Notes: generated by a model not told the origin, from the sequence alone. DNA of 64,000 bases from Paracoccus aurantiacus (GCF_007993065.1 NZ_VOPL01000010.1:1-64000), one strand, 5' to 3'; shown: positions 17,582 through 25,353, numbered from the stretch's first letter. A program made the numbers and translations.

Positions 17582-18000
17582 TGTTCATAGATGCGTCAGC
17601 GGTGGTGGCGATACTGAACCGCGAGCCTGGATCCGACGAATTGGCAAAACGGCTTGCTGCCAGTGACAAGCCTCCGCTGTTTTCTCCGCTCGCGCGATAT
17701 GAGGCGGTTGTAAGCTTGGCCAGATCGCGTTCTGGAAAGCACAAGGCACCTGACAGCGACCAGTTCAAGGCAGCAAAGGCTGCTGTCGATCTGTTTTTTC
17801 AGGAAGCCCGCGCTAAGAGCGTGATGATCTCAGATACTCTCGGTGCAGGCGCGCTTGCGGTGGCGCAATCCTACGGGAAGGCCGTTGGGCACGAGGCCGA
17901 TCTGAATTTCGGAGACTGCTTCTCCTACGCCTGTGCAAAAGGTTATCGGGTCGCGCTTCTCTACAAAGGCAATGATTTTGCAAAGACTGATCTGGCCTGA
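17581..18000 (+). CDS. VapC-type PIN-domain ribonuclease toxin
   Basis: 139 residues. PIN-domain acidic residues are visible at MFIDASAVVAIL (first Asp), SPLARYEAVVSLAR (Glu) and NFGDCFSYACAK (Asp), ending in LYKGNDFAKTDL, the last conserved acidic region. VapC toxins cleave tRNA or rRNA when freed from the antitoxin. The ATG at 17581 overlaps the antitoxin stop; an upstream GTG at 17566 is less likely. Such pairs stabilise plasmids after segregation. All motifs are intact, so the gene is probably active. Confidence 0.85.
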   Translation: MFIDASAVVAILNREPGSDELAKRLAASDKPPLFSPLARYEAVVSLARSRSGKHKAPDSDQFKAAKAAVDLFFQEARAKSVMISDTLGAGALAVAQSYGKAVGHEADLNFGDCFSYACAKGYRVALLYKGNDFAKTDLA

Positions 18001-18050
18001 AAGGACCATGCGGCGATGAAATCTCAACCGACTGATAGCGCTCCTTCAGA

Positions 18051-18212
18051 ATGATCGCAGATAAACCAACGGACCGGGATCAGGCCGCTGCAGATCAAGC
18101 GGACCTTTGGGCCAACTGGTATGGCTTCGACAGGGCGTCCGAGATGAAGAAATGGGCCGAGCAGGCTGAGCGCGAAAGGCTGGCAGATCTCGCCGGTAAG
18201 AGGGATGAATGA
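18051..18212 (+). CDS. Small hypothetical protein (53 aa)
   Basis: A 53-codon frame rich in Ala, Asp, Glu and Lys (DQAADQADLWANWYGFDRAS, MKKWAEQAERERLADL), likely one or two helices. It overlaps the next gene by 4 bp, and a GTAAGAGGG sequence inside it serves as ribosome-binding site for that gene. No family recognised. The overlap and amphipathic composition make it more likely real than chance. Confidence 0.4.
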   Translation: MIADKPTDRDQAAADQADLWANWYGFDRASEMKKWAEQAERERLADLAGKRDE

Positions 18213-18427
18213 TGCGTGAACTGACGCCACATATCAAATGCGATGTCGAGCTGAACGTGTCTGGCCCGGCCGAGAGGACAGTAGCCTCGTGGACGGCGGC
18301 GGCCTTGCGCCGGATAGCCGACAAACTGGATCAGGGCGAGTACGAAGATGGCCATCACGAAGTGACTGATGGATCTGGCCGCCCGATTGGCAGCGTCTAT
18401 TTCGACTTCTCTGAAGGTGTCCGCTAA
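18209..18427 (+). CDS. Small hypothetical protein (72 aa)
   Basis: A 72-codon frame starting at ATGATG after AGAGGG spacing. The sequence HIKCDVELNVSGPAERTVASW, then ALRRIADKLDQGEYEDGHHEV and GSVYFDFSEG, suggests a small alpha/beta protein. Proteins of this size and style are often found near plasmid resolvases, but I cannot name the family. It lies upstream of the resolvase with a putative res region between. Confidence 0.5.
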   Translation: MMRELTPHIKCDVELNVSGPAERTVASWTAAALRRIADKLDQGEYEDGHHEVTDGSGRPIGSVYFDFSEGVR

Positions 18428-18436
18428 TCGTGTTTT

Positions 18437-18523
18437 TTGTGGACACCCTCTGAACCTGTCCGTAAACCTTCGCCGCAACGCGTAATCGGACAACTTGATT
18501 TTCGGACGGGTTTGCGGACAACT
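18437..18523. promoter_or_regulatory. Putative res site of the serine recombinase
   Basis: An inverted pair, TGTCCGTAAACC at 18456-18467 and GGTTTGCGGACA at 18508-18519, matches in 11 of 12 positions. Further half sites, GTGGACA and TCGGACA, lie within the same 90 bp just upstream of the recombinase gene. Tn3-type resolvases bind such repeated half sites. This is pattern recognition only. Confidence 0.45.
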
Positions 18524-18569
18524 GGCGAGACTTGGCGCGTTTCTCGCGCTTCTTTGTAATCGGAATGCC

Positions 18570-19148
18570 ATGCCACTCATAGGATACGCCCGCGTTTCGA
18601 CTGTCGGTCAGGATCTGGCCCTTCAGCTCGATGCCCTCCAAGGGGCTGGTGCGACCAGGATTTTTGACGATCATGGCGTATCCGGCTCCAAGACAGAACG
18701 TCCTGGCCTGACGGAAGCACTCCGCTTCCTCCGCGAAGGCGACACGCTCATCGTCTGGAAGCTCGATCGACTTGGCCGCTCGATGACGCATCTGCTGCAA
18801 ACCGTTGCCGATCTGGAAAAGCGCGGTGTCGGCTTCAGGTCCCTTACCGAGAACATCGACACGACCACGCCTACTGGCCGCCTGGTTTTCCACATCTTCG
18901 GCGCCCTTGGCGAGTTCGAACGGGATCTTATCCGGGAAAGGACGAATGCGGGCTTGGTCGCCGCGGCGGCCAGGGGACGAAAAGGCGGCCGGCCTCCGGT
19001 TGTCACACCAGAACGGATCGCACGCGCCCGACAGCTTATCGCCTCTGGTCTGACGGTTCGTGAGGCGGCAGCGCGGGTAAAGATCGGGAAAACCGCCCTC
19101 TATGAGGCACTGAAGGAAAAGACCAACGTTGCCGGCAGCACGGGCTGA
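18570..19148 (+). CDS. Serine recombinase (Tn3 resolvase/invertase family)
   Basis: 192 residues. The catalytic domain starts MPLIGYARVSTVGQDLALQ, with the nucleophile Ser in ARVST; next come GVSGSKTERPGL, LIVWKLDRLGRSMTHLL, the helix TPTGRLVFHIFGALGEFERDLIRERT, and a C-terminal helix-turn-helix (LTVREAAARVKIGKTALYEAL). All parts are intact, so it is probably active. ATG 18570 gives the canonical N-terminus; an upstream start at 18495 would add 25 unrelated residues. It likely resolved cointegrates of a transposon now lost. Confidence 0.93.
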   Translation: MPLIGYARVSTVGQDLALQLDALQGAGATRIFDDHGVSGSKTERPGLTEALRFLREGDTLIVWKLDRLGRSMTHLLQTVADLEKRGVGFRSLTENIDTTTPTGRLVFHIFGALGEFERDLIRERTNAGLVAAAARGRKGGRPPVVTPERIARARQLIASGLTVREAAARVKIGKTALYEALKEKTNVAGSTG

Positions 19149-19205
19149 ATGTTTGATCCCACGGTTTGATGGTGCGATCCATTCGTCGGAATGGAAAGAA
19201 GCACT

Positions 19206-19666
19206 ATGGGACAAGTTCGTCACGGCTGCGCCACGACCACGCACGCCATCCGAGCAGCAATACAGCGGTCGCAAGCTTCGATCGCGGCACTGAGCCAGGA
19301 GTTTGGGATCAATCCCAAGACCGTGGCGAAATGGCGTAAGCGCGAGACGGTCGAGGATCTGAAGACTGGGCCCAAGGAGCCCCGATCCTCCGTGCTCAGC
19401 GAGGCTGAGGAAGCAATGGTCGTTGCCTTTCGGCGTCACACGCTCTTGCCGCTGGACGACTGTCTCTATGCCCTACAGCCTTCGATCCCTCACCTGACAC
19501 GGTCAGCGCTGCATCGGTGCCTTCAGCGGCACGGCATCTCGCGCCTGCCTGAGATCGGCGGCGACAAGCCGAAGCGTCAGCGGTTCAAGCGCTATCCCAT
19601 CGGTTTCTTTCACATGGATATCGCCGAAGTGCAGACGGCCGAGGGCAAGCTCTATCTCTTCGTGGC
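19206..19666 (+). pseudogene. IS481-family transposase, truncated by IS6
   Basis: About 154 codons starting MGQVRHGCATTTHAIRAAIQ, with an HTH (LSQEFGINPKTVAKWRKRE) and the start of the integrase core (GFFHMDIAEVQTAEGKLYLFVA). Similarity stops at the IS6 left end at 19667, where intact relatives continue with the IDRTSK-type motif of the DDE domain. The catalytic C-terminal half is absent and does not reappear elsewhere in the window, so the element is dead. Confidence 0.9.
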
Positions 19667-20475
19667 GCATTGCCAAGTCATTTTCACCTGGTGTGTTGCA
19701 GTCTGTGTGAAGCCGGTCACGCGGTCATCTCGCGGGCATAGTCGTCCCAGAGGCTGGACGCATCTGCCCCTGCATGACGATAGGAGTTGGCGGTGAGGCG
19801 ATAGCGGCGGGGTTTGAAGATAGCGTTGATCTGGTCATGGGCGGCTAGAAACCTCTGCGCCTGTCGTCGAGATTCGAAGCGCCCCATTATCTTCTCGCGC
19901 TTTCGGGTTGGACGGTGTGAGCCCTCGATGCGGTTGTTCAGGCCCTTGTGCGCCCGATAGTCGGCGCCGGGAGCCAGGTTCCGGAGCGGCGCAAAATAGC
20001 TGCGCAGCTTGTCGGTGATCACAACGCGAGACCGCCCGAAACGCGCGATAAGCCTTGCCAGAAAGCGCTTTGCCGCCTTGGCATTCCTGGGGGTTTGCAC
20101 GAGGATGTCGAGCGTGTCGCCATTGGCGTCAACCGCCCGCCAGAGCCAGTGCTTCCTACCACAAATTGGAATGACGACCTCGTCCAGATGCCACTTGTCC
20201 GACGGCGCGGGCCTGTCACGCCGGATACAATTGGCGAAATGCGCGCCAAACCGGTTGACCCACAGCCGGACGGTTTTGCGGCTGACGATCACGCCGCGCT
20301 CTGCCAGAAGGTCCTCGACGTCGGCCGAGCTCAGAGCGAAGCGATGATAGGCCCAGACGGCATAAGCGATGATCTCGCGGGGAAAGCGGAGGCCCTTCAG
20401 GCGCGCCAGGGATGATGGCATTTTCATTCGAAATCCTGTAGCAGGGGCTTCACGACACAACAACTTGGCAATGCC
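19667..20475. mobile_element. IS6-family (IS26-like) insertion sequence
   Basis: About 808 bp bounded by inverted repeats GCATTGCCAAGT (19667-19678) and ACTTGGCAATGC (20463-20474), with a single transposase on the minus strand. The flanks show no matching 8-bp target duplication (TCGTGGC side versus CTCTCATA), so it was probably left by recombination or cointegrate formation rather than simple insertion. It splits an IS481 gene on the left and parE on the right. A 70-bp copy of its right end occurs again at 24995-25064. Confidence 0.85.
19717..20427 (-). CDS. IS6-family transposase
   Basis: About 236 residues (MKMPSSLARLKGLRFPREII...). DDE motifs: DKWHLDEVVIPICGRKHWLWRAVD (first Asp), RVVITDKLRSY (second Asp) and the C-terminal Glu in LNNRIEGSHRPTRKREKIMGRF. 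The HTH region DVEDLLAERGVIVSRKTVRLWVNRFG precedes the core. I chose the internal ATG at 20427 because the 18 residues upstream are encoded by the terminal repeat and parE. Intact and probably active. Confidence 0.92.
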   Translation of the reverse strand: MKMPSSLARLKGLRFPREIIAYAVWAYHRFALSSADVEDLLAERGVIVSRKTVRLWVNRFGAHFANCIRRDRPAPSDKWHLDEVVIPICGRKHWLWRAVDANGDTLDILVQTPRNAKAAKRFLARLIARFGRSRVVITDKLRSYFAPLRNLAPGADYRAHKGLNNRIEGSHRPTRKREKIMGRFESRRQAQRFLAAHDQINAIFKPRRYRLTANSYRHAGADASSLWDDYAREMTA

Positions 20476-20581
20476 TCTCATAGAGTTCAGCCTGCTTGAG
20501 CCCGAATTTCTCGATCGTCCACTTGGCGATTTCGACGAGGCTCGCCTCAGCGCGGCGCGTCAGCCGAAGAGATCGGTTCAT
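20475..20581 (-). pseudogene. ParE-type toxin, N-terminal stub cut by IS6
   Basis: Starting at the ATG overlapping the parD stop (ATGA), 36 codons read MNRSLRLTRRAEASLVEIAK then WTIEKFGLKQAELYER. This is the N-terminal half of a ParE/RelE-fold gyrase toxin (pattern L-T-x-x-A-x-x-D-L-x-x-I). Immediately afterwards the frame runs into the IS6 terminal repeat and stops. The toxin is therefore inactive while the antitoxin gene remains whole. Confidence 0.8.
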
Positions 20582-20835
20582 GAAGTTGCGCGGGCTTGTC
20601 GAAAGGCCCGCCGGATTACGTCTTCTCCGCTGCCTTCGGCGAGCTCACCCGCCTTTGCTTGCGTCAATCCCTCGAATAAGCGCTGCCGGATACTGGCGAG
20701 CTGCGCTTCTTCCTGCTCCAGCAGACAAAGCCCCGCGCGCATCGCTTCGCTGACGTTCTGGTAACGCCCAGACGCCACCAATGCCTGCACCAGCTGGTCC
20801 TGGGTTTCGGTCAGAACAACATTACGCGTAACCAT
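20578..20835 (-). CDS. ParD-type antitoxin
   Basis: 85 residues, ribbon-helix-helix family: NVVLTETQDQLVQALVASGR, YQNVSEAMRAGLCLLEQEE, and a C-terminal toxin-binding segment (GLTQAKAGELAEGSGEDVIRRAF). GGAGAG lies 8 bp upstream of the ATG, and a palindromic operator precedes it. Its partner parE is truncated by IS6, so this is an orphan antitoxin that could still repress its own promoter or neutralise a homologous toxin in trans. Confidence 0.85.
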   Translation of the reverse strand: MVTRNVVLTETQDQLVQALVASGRYQNVSEAMRAGLCLLEQEEAQLASIRQRLFEGLTQAKAGELAEGSGEDVIRRAFRQARATS

Positions 20836-20852
20836 CTATCGGCTCTCCTTTG

Positions 20853-20869
20853 TTGGCAATATATGCCAA
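20853..20869 (-). promoter_or_regulatory. parD operator palindrome
   Basis: TTGGCAATATATGCCAA is an inverted repeat (TTGGCA/TGCCAA) 18 bp upstream of parD, overlapping an AT-rich -10-like sequence. It is the likely binding site for ParD autorepression. Confidence 0.55.
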
Positions 20870-20890
20870 TGATCCCTGTTGAGCAACAAC

Positions 20891-22171
20891 TCACGCGGCT
20901 TGGCCACTGAGCCTGCCATAGAAGCTGCGTTCGAGGTGCAGCTCCCCTGCCCCGGCCTTTTCGACCATGCCACGCAGATAGCCGCCCGGCGAGGAAACTT
21001 CGCCGGCGCAATGCTTCTCGAAGACAAGCGCGAGCGCCGCTGTCGCCACCTGTTTGCCCAAACGGTCCTGCGCCACGTTCCAGGCATGTTCAGAAATGCC
21101 GATCATCGGCCTGAGTTGACCAGCGACTCGGTGCAGATCGCCCCAATCCTTCAGGAACCCGCCCAAATTGCGCGCCCAGGATGCGAATTCCGGGCAGGCC
21201 TGTATCACAGTCGGAAGATCCAGCGCGGCGCGCTTCTTGCGCACCTCGGCAACCCACTCTTCCAGCTCCCTGTCAACCTGATCCTCGGGCTGAGCGTTGG
21301 GCACCACGGCCGCGACTTCCTCTTTTTCTGAGGAATTACGAGTTACAGGATTAAGTTGGTTTGTAATTAGTATATGAGGGTCAAAAATGACCTCCCTGGG
21401 GTTCATTTCTTGAATTTTCTTAGAACCTTGTTCCTTGGTTTCAGGGGTGTTTTCCACAGGCTGAACGACCTCGGTTGCCTTGAGATAGGCCGCTTCGACG
21501 CGCTCCTGAAGCTCCTTGAACCAGGTTAGCAGCCGCTCAAGCTGTTCTGAAGCTTCATGGCGGCGAGGAAGCCGGTCCAGAAGCTCCTCGAAGAGACCTA
21601 TGAATTGCGTCCAGGGTCCTCGCAGCGCGCTGCTGACGGCCGCTTCGATCCGAGCGCGGATCATACGGCGTGCAACCGTGATCTGGCGCTTCAGGCGCTG
21701 ACAGAGCTCGCGCTCGGCTTGCAATTCGGCATGAAGCTCCTCGAACTCCTCGACGCGCGCCGACAGCGGCGACAGATCGAAGCCATAGGCCTCGACGATG
21801 CGCCCCTCGGCGTCCCTGCGGCCCCACCGCTTGCCGTTCGGGCTGTCCTGGAAGGAAATCACGCCGATCTCGGCCAGCCGCCGTGCATGGCGCTTGAGCG
21901 TAGAGAGCGAGAAACCCGTCTGCTCCATCAGATAGGCATTCGATGCCCAGACGATCGGACGCTGCCCCTCCTCCCAATCCAGGGCCTGTGTAAAGGCCCC
22001 GAGCGTATCGAGGAGCATCACATCTCCTGCCTTAAGGCCAATGTAGGCCCCCACCCGCTTCACAGCCACGAAGGCCCGCGTTTTGGGTACAGCTACCTGT
22101 TCACCGGCTTGGGCAAGCTGCTCTGCAATGCCAAGACCCGGTGTCGGCTTGCGCCAACCTGTATGTTTCAT
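20891..22171 (-). CDS. repC: RepC replication initiator (repABC)
   Basis: 426 residues. The winged-helix N-terminal half is recognisable in MLLDTLGAFTQALDW, RPIVWASNAYLMEQTGFSLS and LKRHARRLAEIGVISFQDSPNGKRWGRRD, followed by YGFDLSPLSARVEEFEEL and a long coiled segment. The C-terminal domain carries ISEHAWNVAQDRLGKQVATAAL and SSPGGYLRGMVEKA. RepC starts replication, normally at an origin inside its own gene. It follows repA and repB in the canonical order, with a 219-bp repB-repC gap that holds an antisense RNA. The SD sequence lies in a hairpin. It appears intact. Confidence 0.93.
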   Translation of the reverse strand: MKHTGWRKPTPGLGIAEQLAQAGEQVAVPKTRAFVAVKRVGAYIGLKAGDVMLLDTLGAFTQALDWEEGQRPIVWASNAYLMEQTGFSLSTLKRHARRLAEIGVISFQDSPNGKRWGRRDAEGRIVEAYGFDLSPLSARVEEFEELHAELQAERELCQRLKRQITVARRMIRARIEAAVSSALRGPWTQFIGLFEELLDRLPRRHEASEQLERLLTWFKELQERVEAAYLKATEVVQPVENTPETKEQGSKKIQEMNPREVIFDPHILITNQLNPVTRNSSEKEEVAAVVPNAQPEDQVDRELEEWVAEVRKKRAALDLPTVIQACPEFASWARNLGGFLKDWGDLHRVAGQLRPMIGISEHAWNVAQDRLGKQVATAALALVFEKHCAGEVSSPGGYLRGMVEKAGAGELHLERSFYGRLSGQAA

Positions 22172-22183
22172 GCCTGTTTCTCA

Positions 22184-22201
22184 CCTCCAGTTATGTGGAG
22201 G
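22184..22201 (-). promoter_or_regulatory. Hairpin sequestering the repC ribosome-binding site
   Basis: CCTCCA (22184-22189) and TGGAGG (22196-22201) form a 6-bp stem with a 6-nt loop. On the repC mRNA one arm contains the GGAGG Shine-Dalgarno core upstream of the ATG at 22171. This fits the repABC model, in which antisense RNA binding favours a structure hiding the repC start signals. Confidence 0.6.
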
Positions 22202-22234
22202 CAAAAGAAAGCCGTTCGCTCAGAAGCGTTCTTG

Positions 22235-22325
22235 TTGACAGTGATTCGAGAGAGACTTATCTTCAAGGCGACCAAACCAATAAGATCAGCTCTCAGGCCC
22301 TCAGCTTGGGGGCTTTTCTTTTGCC
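22235..22325 (+). ncRNA. repABC antisense RNA (ctRNA) with promoter and terminator
   Basis: On the strand opposite repABC, TTGACA (22235-22240) is followed after exactly 17 bp by TATCTT (22258-22263), a strong sigma-70 promoter. Transcription from about 22,270 would end at a hairpin GCCCTC-AGCTT-GGGGGC (22298-22313) followed by TTTTCTTTT. The roughly 50-nt RNA lies in the repB-repC gap, as the incompatibility RNA does in other repABC plasmids, and would control RepC level and plasmid incompatibility. Exact ends are estimates. Confidence 0.8.
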
Positions 22326-22390
22326 TTTAGATCACATTCTTCCTTCTTGCTCGTTGTCTCAATGTATGGAGATGCACCGGTATTCAGGCT

Positions 22391-23407
22391 CTAGCCCGTC
22401 GGTGGAACCTCCTTATTCTTTGCCAAGAAGTCCGCGATCAGATCGCTCAACTCCTCAAGCTTCTCTTGGCTCAGCGGTACGCTTGCTGCTTTGATCGAGA
22501 GATTGCCGTTCGCTGACGTGAGCGAGAGATTACGACCCCCTACCTTGCGCTTGGCGGTGATCTTCTGAGCGGACTTTCTGACTTGCTTCTTCGGCTTGCC
22601 CTCAAGGCTGGCCAGCGCTTTTTGCAGATCCTGGAAGCTCATGTCGTAAGCGTTCTTGAACGCGTTCAAGATTTGATCTCGAGCCCCGAAAACTGCGCGA
22701 GCGCGCGACACGATACTCTCGTGGACTCCAATACGTGCTGCAAACGCTACCGCAGTCGTCTTCCCGCCAGACACACGAAGCGTCTCGTACATCTCTCCGA
22801 TAGCCAGTAGGCGCTCGAATGCGCCAAGGTTCTCCCTTTCCTCGTTTTCCCGGAAACGGAGGAACAGCATCTCGAACTGCGCGTTCTCCGCGCCTCGCTT
22901 CTCTGGGGGCGCCACGATTGCTCGAAGCTTAAGCCCCAAGGTTTTCGCTGCAGCATGACGACGTCTGCCGGTCAGCATGATAAAGCGAGCATCCGCGACA
23001 TCTGTTGGGCTCAACGGGTCGGGCTTCCAATACGGATCCTCTGGCCAAACAAGGATGGGCGTGTCTTGGCCGTTGATTTCGATGCTCTTAAGAAGCGTTT
23101 GAAAGGCCTCTTGTGCCAGCCAGTCATCACGACGATCTGAACCTAACGGATCCTGCACTTGTTCCGGTGAAATCTGAAGTTCGTGACGGCCGTTCAGAAT
23201 GTCATCGACGAGCTGCGTACGTCCCTGCTCTATCGCTGCCTGCGATTGGGCAAGTGCGCCGGCCTTCCATGCACTACCTGCTCCCTTGAAAGGTGCAGTA
23301 GTAGAAGACGGTGCAGTGTCGACTTTTGCCTCGTCGCCATTGCCACTCGGCTCAGCTGATTGGTTCAACGCTTTCGAAACCAGCGACCTCGGGATAGTTC
23401 GCTTCAT
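22391..23407 (-). CDS. repB: RepB (ParB-like) plasmid partition protein
   Basis: 338 residues. ParB/Spo0J-type features: LLKSIEINGQDTPILVWPE, then FIMLTGRRRHAAAKTLGLKLRAIV (ParB nuclease-fold motif), FRENEERENLGAFERLLAIGEMYE, and an HTH (GGKTTAVAFAARIGVHESIVSRARAVF). RepB binds parS-like sites and works with RepA in segregation. It overlaps repA by 4 bp. A parS-like palindrome lies within its own coding region (22654-22671). Confidence 0.93.
   Translation of the reverse strand: MKRTIPRSLVSKALNQSAEPSGNGDEAKVDTAPSSTTAPFKGAGSAWKAGALAQSQAAIEQGRTQLVDDILNGRHELQISPEQVQDPLGSDRRDDWLAQEAFQTLLKSIEINGQDTPILVWPEDPYWKPDPLSPTDVADARFIMLTGRRRHAAAKTLGLKLRAIVAPPEKRGAENAQFEMLFLRFRENEERENLGAFERLLAIGEMYETLRVSGGKTTAVAFAARIGVHESIVSRARAVFGARDQILNAFKNAYDMSFQDLQKALASLEGKPKKQVRKSAQKITAKRKVGGRNLSLTSANGNLSIKAASVPLSQEKLEELSDLIADFLAKNKEVPPTG
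22654..22671. promoter_or_regulatory. parS-like palindrome inside repB
   Basis: TCTTGAACGCGTTCAAGA is a perfect 18-bp palindrome. The same core occurs upstream of repA at 24906-24925. Repeated perfect palindromes of 14-16 bp around repABC genes are the known RepB-binding parS sites. This copy lies within the repB coding sequence. Confidence 0.7.
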
Positions 23408-24762
23408 GCTGCGGTCTCCCCGTCATCGTCATCATAGAACGTGTCCATCCATGCATTCGCATAACCACGTTCGAGGCCTGGCCACAGACGGCTGACGATT
23501 GCATCGTTCACCGCGTCTGCGTTCTCAATAAATCTGTTGATACCTTTTCGTTTGCCAGGCGTGTCAGGCTCGTATTCGTAGACCGACTGATAAACGTCTG
23601 AAGCGTTCGAAATCGCGTCTGACCGAAGATAGAACACGGGCAAGATCTCCGTGGGGCAGTGCTCGAGAAGGTTGCCGATGTGGTTGAGATCCTGACCATT
23701 GGAACGCTGCACAATGGTTGGCAAAAGCATGTTGGCACCCGAGCCAATATCGATACGCTCATGTGCTAAGATGTGCTGCAGCATACCTAGCAGGCCGGTG
23801 ACAAAGGTCGACAGAGTTGCGATGTCGAACCCCTTCATGGTCTGAGGAATGACGAGGGATGAAGAGGCTATCACATTGTTGAGCTGGAAAAGCGTCAGCG
23901 CCGGTTGATAATCAATAATGATGCAATCCAGCGTTTCGTTCAGCGCATGCTCAAGTCGGACAGGATCGACCTTTCCATCCGTAACAAGTTCATTGGGAGC
24001 AGTTGCCGGAGGGTGCGCTTCTTTCCAGCGATCAATCGCGTCCCGAAGGTAGCGGTAGAAACTCTTGCCTGCAGGAGCTTCGCGAACCAAGCGGGCGATC
24101 TGAATTTCGCCCTCAGAGGTCTCTCCGTGCGCTGGAACCAAACGAAGCCCTGGCCAAGAAGTCTTCAAAAAGAAGCTATCCAGCGTCTCGGCAGAGTGAT
24201 CCGTGTACGGCGCCTCCTCAGACTGGAAGAGGCCCGCGAAGTCCACCATCGATGGCGTTTCTTCAGTAGGCATTTGAGACAACCCCTCACCGCCTACAAA
24301 GTAAAGTGTGATCGTGCTCTGCGGGTCCGCATCCATCACGCCAACACGCATTCCGTAATGTAGGCTCAGGTACTGTGCGAAATGTGCAGCGCTAAGGCTC
24401 TTGGCCGTGCCGCCCTTTTGGCTGGCGAATGAAATGACTGGAAGCGGATCGCCGGGCTTGCGCCACGAAAGATAGTCAAAAGGACGCTTTGCAGACGCCG
24501 CCATCAAAGCGCGCATATGCATCAGTTCATGAAGGTTGAAGACACGCTCGCGTCCAACGTACTCACCCTTTGGAAAGTCGTCGTTACCATTCGCGAACTT
24601 GGTCAAGTATTGGATGCTGACGTTCAAGAAGCGAGCGCACTGTCGCATCGACCATGTGCGCTTGATACGATGGCGCAGCGTCAACTCTTTGTTGACGGCG
24701 ACCATTGTGCGCTCCAGACCTCGTGACAGATCGGTCAAAAACTGTTCTAGACTTCCGCTCAT
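23404..24762 (-). CDS. repA: RepA (ParA-like) partition ATPase
   Basis: About 452 residues. The N-terminal HTH-like region (TWSMRQCARFLNVSIQYLTKF) is followed by the deviant Walker A motif SFASQKGGTAKSLSAAHFAQYL, Walker B MDADPQSTITLYF and IIDYQPALTLFQLNNVIASS. RepA segregates the plasmid and represses the repABC promoter. I chose ATG 24762; a GTG at 24810 would add 16 residues. repA, repB and repC run in that order on the minus strand. Replication control probably includes RepA autorepression plus the antisense RNA. Confidence 0.93.
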   Translation of the reverse strand: MSGSLEQFLTDLSRGLERTMVAVNKELTLRHRIKRTWSMRQCARFLNVSIQYLTKFANGNDDFPKGEYVGRERVFNLHELMHMRALMAASAKRPFDYLSWRKPGDPLPVISFASQKGGTAKSLSAAHFAQYLSLHYGMRVGVMDADPQSTITLYFVGGEGLSQMPTEETPSMVDFAGLFQSEEAPYTDHSAETLDSFFLKTSWPGLRLVPAHGETSEGEIQIARLVREAPAGKSFYRYLRDAIDRWKEAHPPATAPNELVTDGKVDPVRLEHALNETLDCIIIDYQPALTLFQLNNVIASSSLVIPQTMKGFDIATLSTFVTGLLGMLQHILAHERIDIGSGANMLLPTIVQRSNGQDLNHIGNLLEHCPTEILPVFYLRSDAISNASDVYQSVYEYEPDTPGKRKGINRFIENADAVNDAIVSRLWPGLERGYANAWMDTFYDDDDGETAA

Positions 24763-24905
24763 ATCGCTGCCCCGACTTCGGTTGATTCCGAGTTCGACTC
24801 GTTTCGCCACTCATAGTAGCACTATTGTGGGCGCAATTGGAAGATACCACGCGCCTACCTGAATTCACGAGTATGATTAAAGGCGGTGAGGTGCAAAACG
24901 ATCTA

Positions 24906-24925
24906 ATCTTGAACGCGTTCAAGAT
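24906..24925. promoter_or_regulatory. parS-like palindrome upstream of repA
   Basis: ATCTTGAACGCGTTCAAGAT is a perfect 20-bp palindrome 144 bp upstream of the repA start. It shares the 16-bp core CTTGAACGCGTTCAAG with the site in repB. Likely RepB-binding partition site. Confidence 0.72.
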
Positions 24926-24994
24926 CGACGTGCGGGTGCTGGGCCAGAACGATGTCGGCCCCAATTATTGAGATCAAGCGGCGTCTTTGGGACC

Positions 24995-25064
24995 CCAGGG
25001 ATGATGGCATTTTCATTCGAAATCCTGTACCAGGGGCTTCACGACACAACAACTTGGCAATGCC
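24995..25064. repeat. IS6 right-end fragment (70 bp), second copy
   Basis: This stretch matches 20406-20475 (the 5' end of the IS6 transposase gene plus terminal repeat) in 69 of 70 positions, in the same orientation. The left neighbour is repA upstream DNA and the right neighbour a beheaded PIN-toxin gene. It is a scar of an IS6-mediated event at the far end of the repABC segment. Confidence 0.9.
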
Positions 25065-25353
25065 GTGCCGCGAGGTTTTGGTGGAACTGGTCTGGGTGCT
25101 CGAGCGCGCCTATGGGCTGTCGCGATCCGAGATCGCGGGTGAGGTCGACGGGCTTTTCTCAGCGCGCGAGATCGTCGTCGAAGCGGCAGAGCGCGTCGGA
25201 CGGGCGGTCGAGCGCTACCGGCAAGGCGGAGCGGGGTTTTCGGATCACATGATTGCGCTTGCGGGCCATGAGGCAGGTTTTGGCGAGGTCTTCAGCTTTG
25301 ACCGAAAGGCGACCGCACAGGCGCGTATGAGCGTCGTACCCAAGCAATTCTAG
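25065..25353 (+). pseudogene. PIN-domain (VapC-like) toxin, N-terminus lost
   Basis: About 96 codons: REVLVELVWVLERAYGLSRS, then VVEAAERVGRAVERYRQGGAGFSDHMIALAGHEAGF and FSFDRKA. These match the central and C-terminal PIN regions, including the conserved Glu, the D of FSDHMI and the final FDRK, but the first Asp-bearing strand is replaced by the IS6 fragment. The reading frame still opens inside the IS end at about 24,952, giving a chimeric frame; toxin activity is unlikely. Its stop overlaps the convergent recombinase end. Confidence 0.75.

Noticed and set aside
17581-18000. An upstream GTG (17566) as the toxin start
   Set aside because: ATG at 17581 overlapping the antitoxin stop gives the standard PIN N-terminus MFIDAS.
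24952-25353. Open frame starting in IS6-flanking DNA and running into the PIN domain
   Set aside because: The first 37 codons are chance translation of the IS6 end; treated as a PIN-toxin remnant instead.
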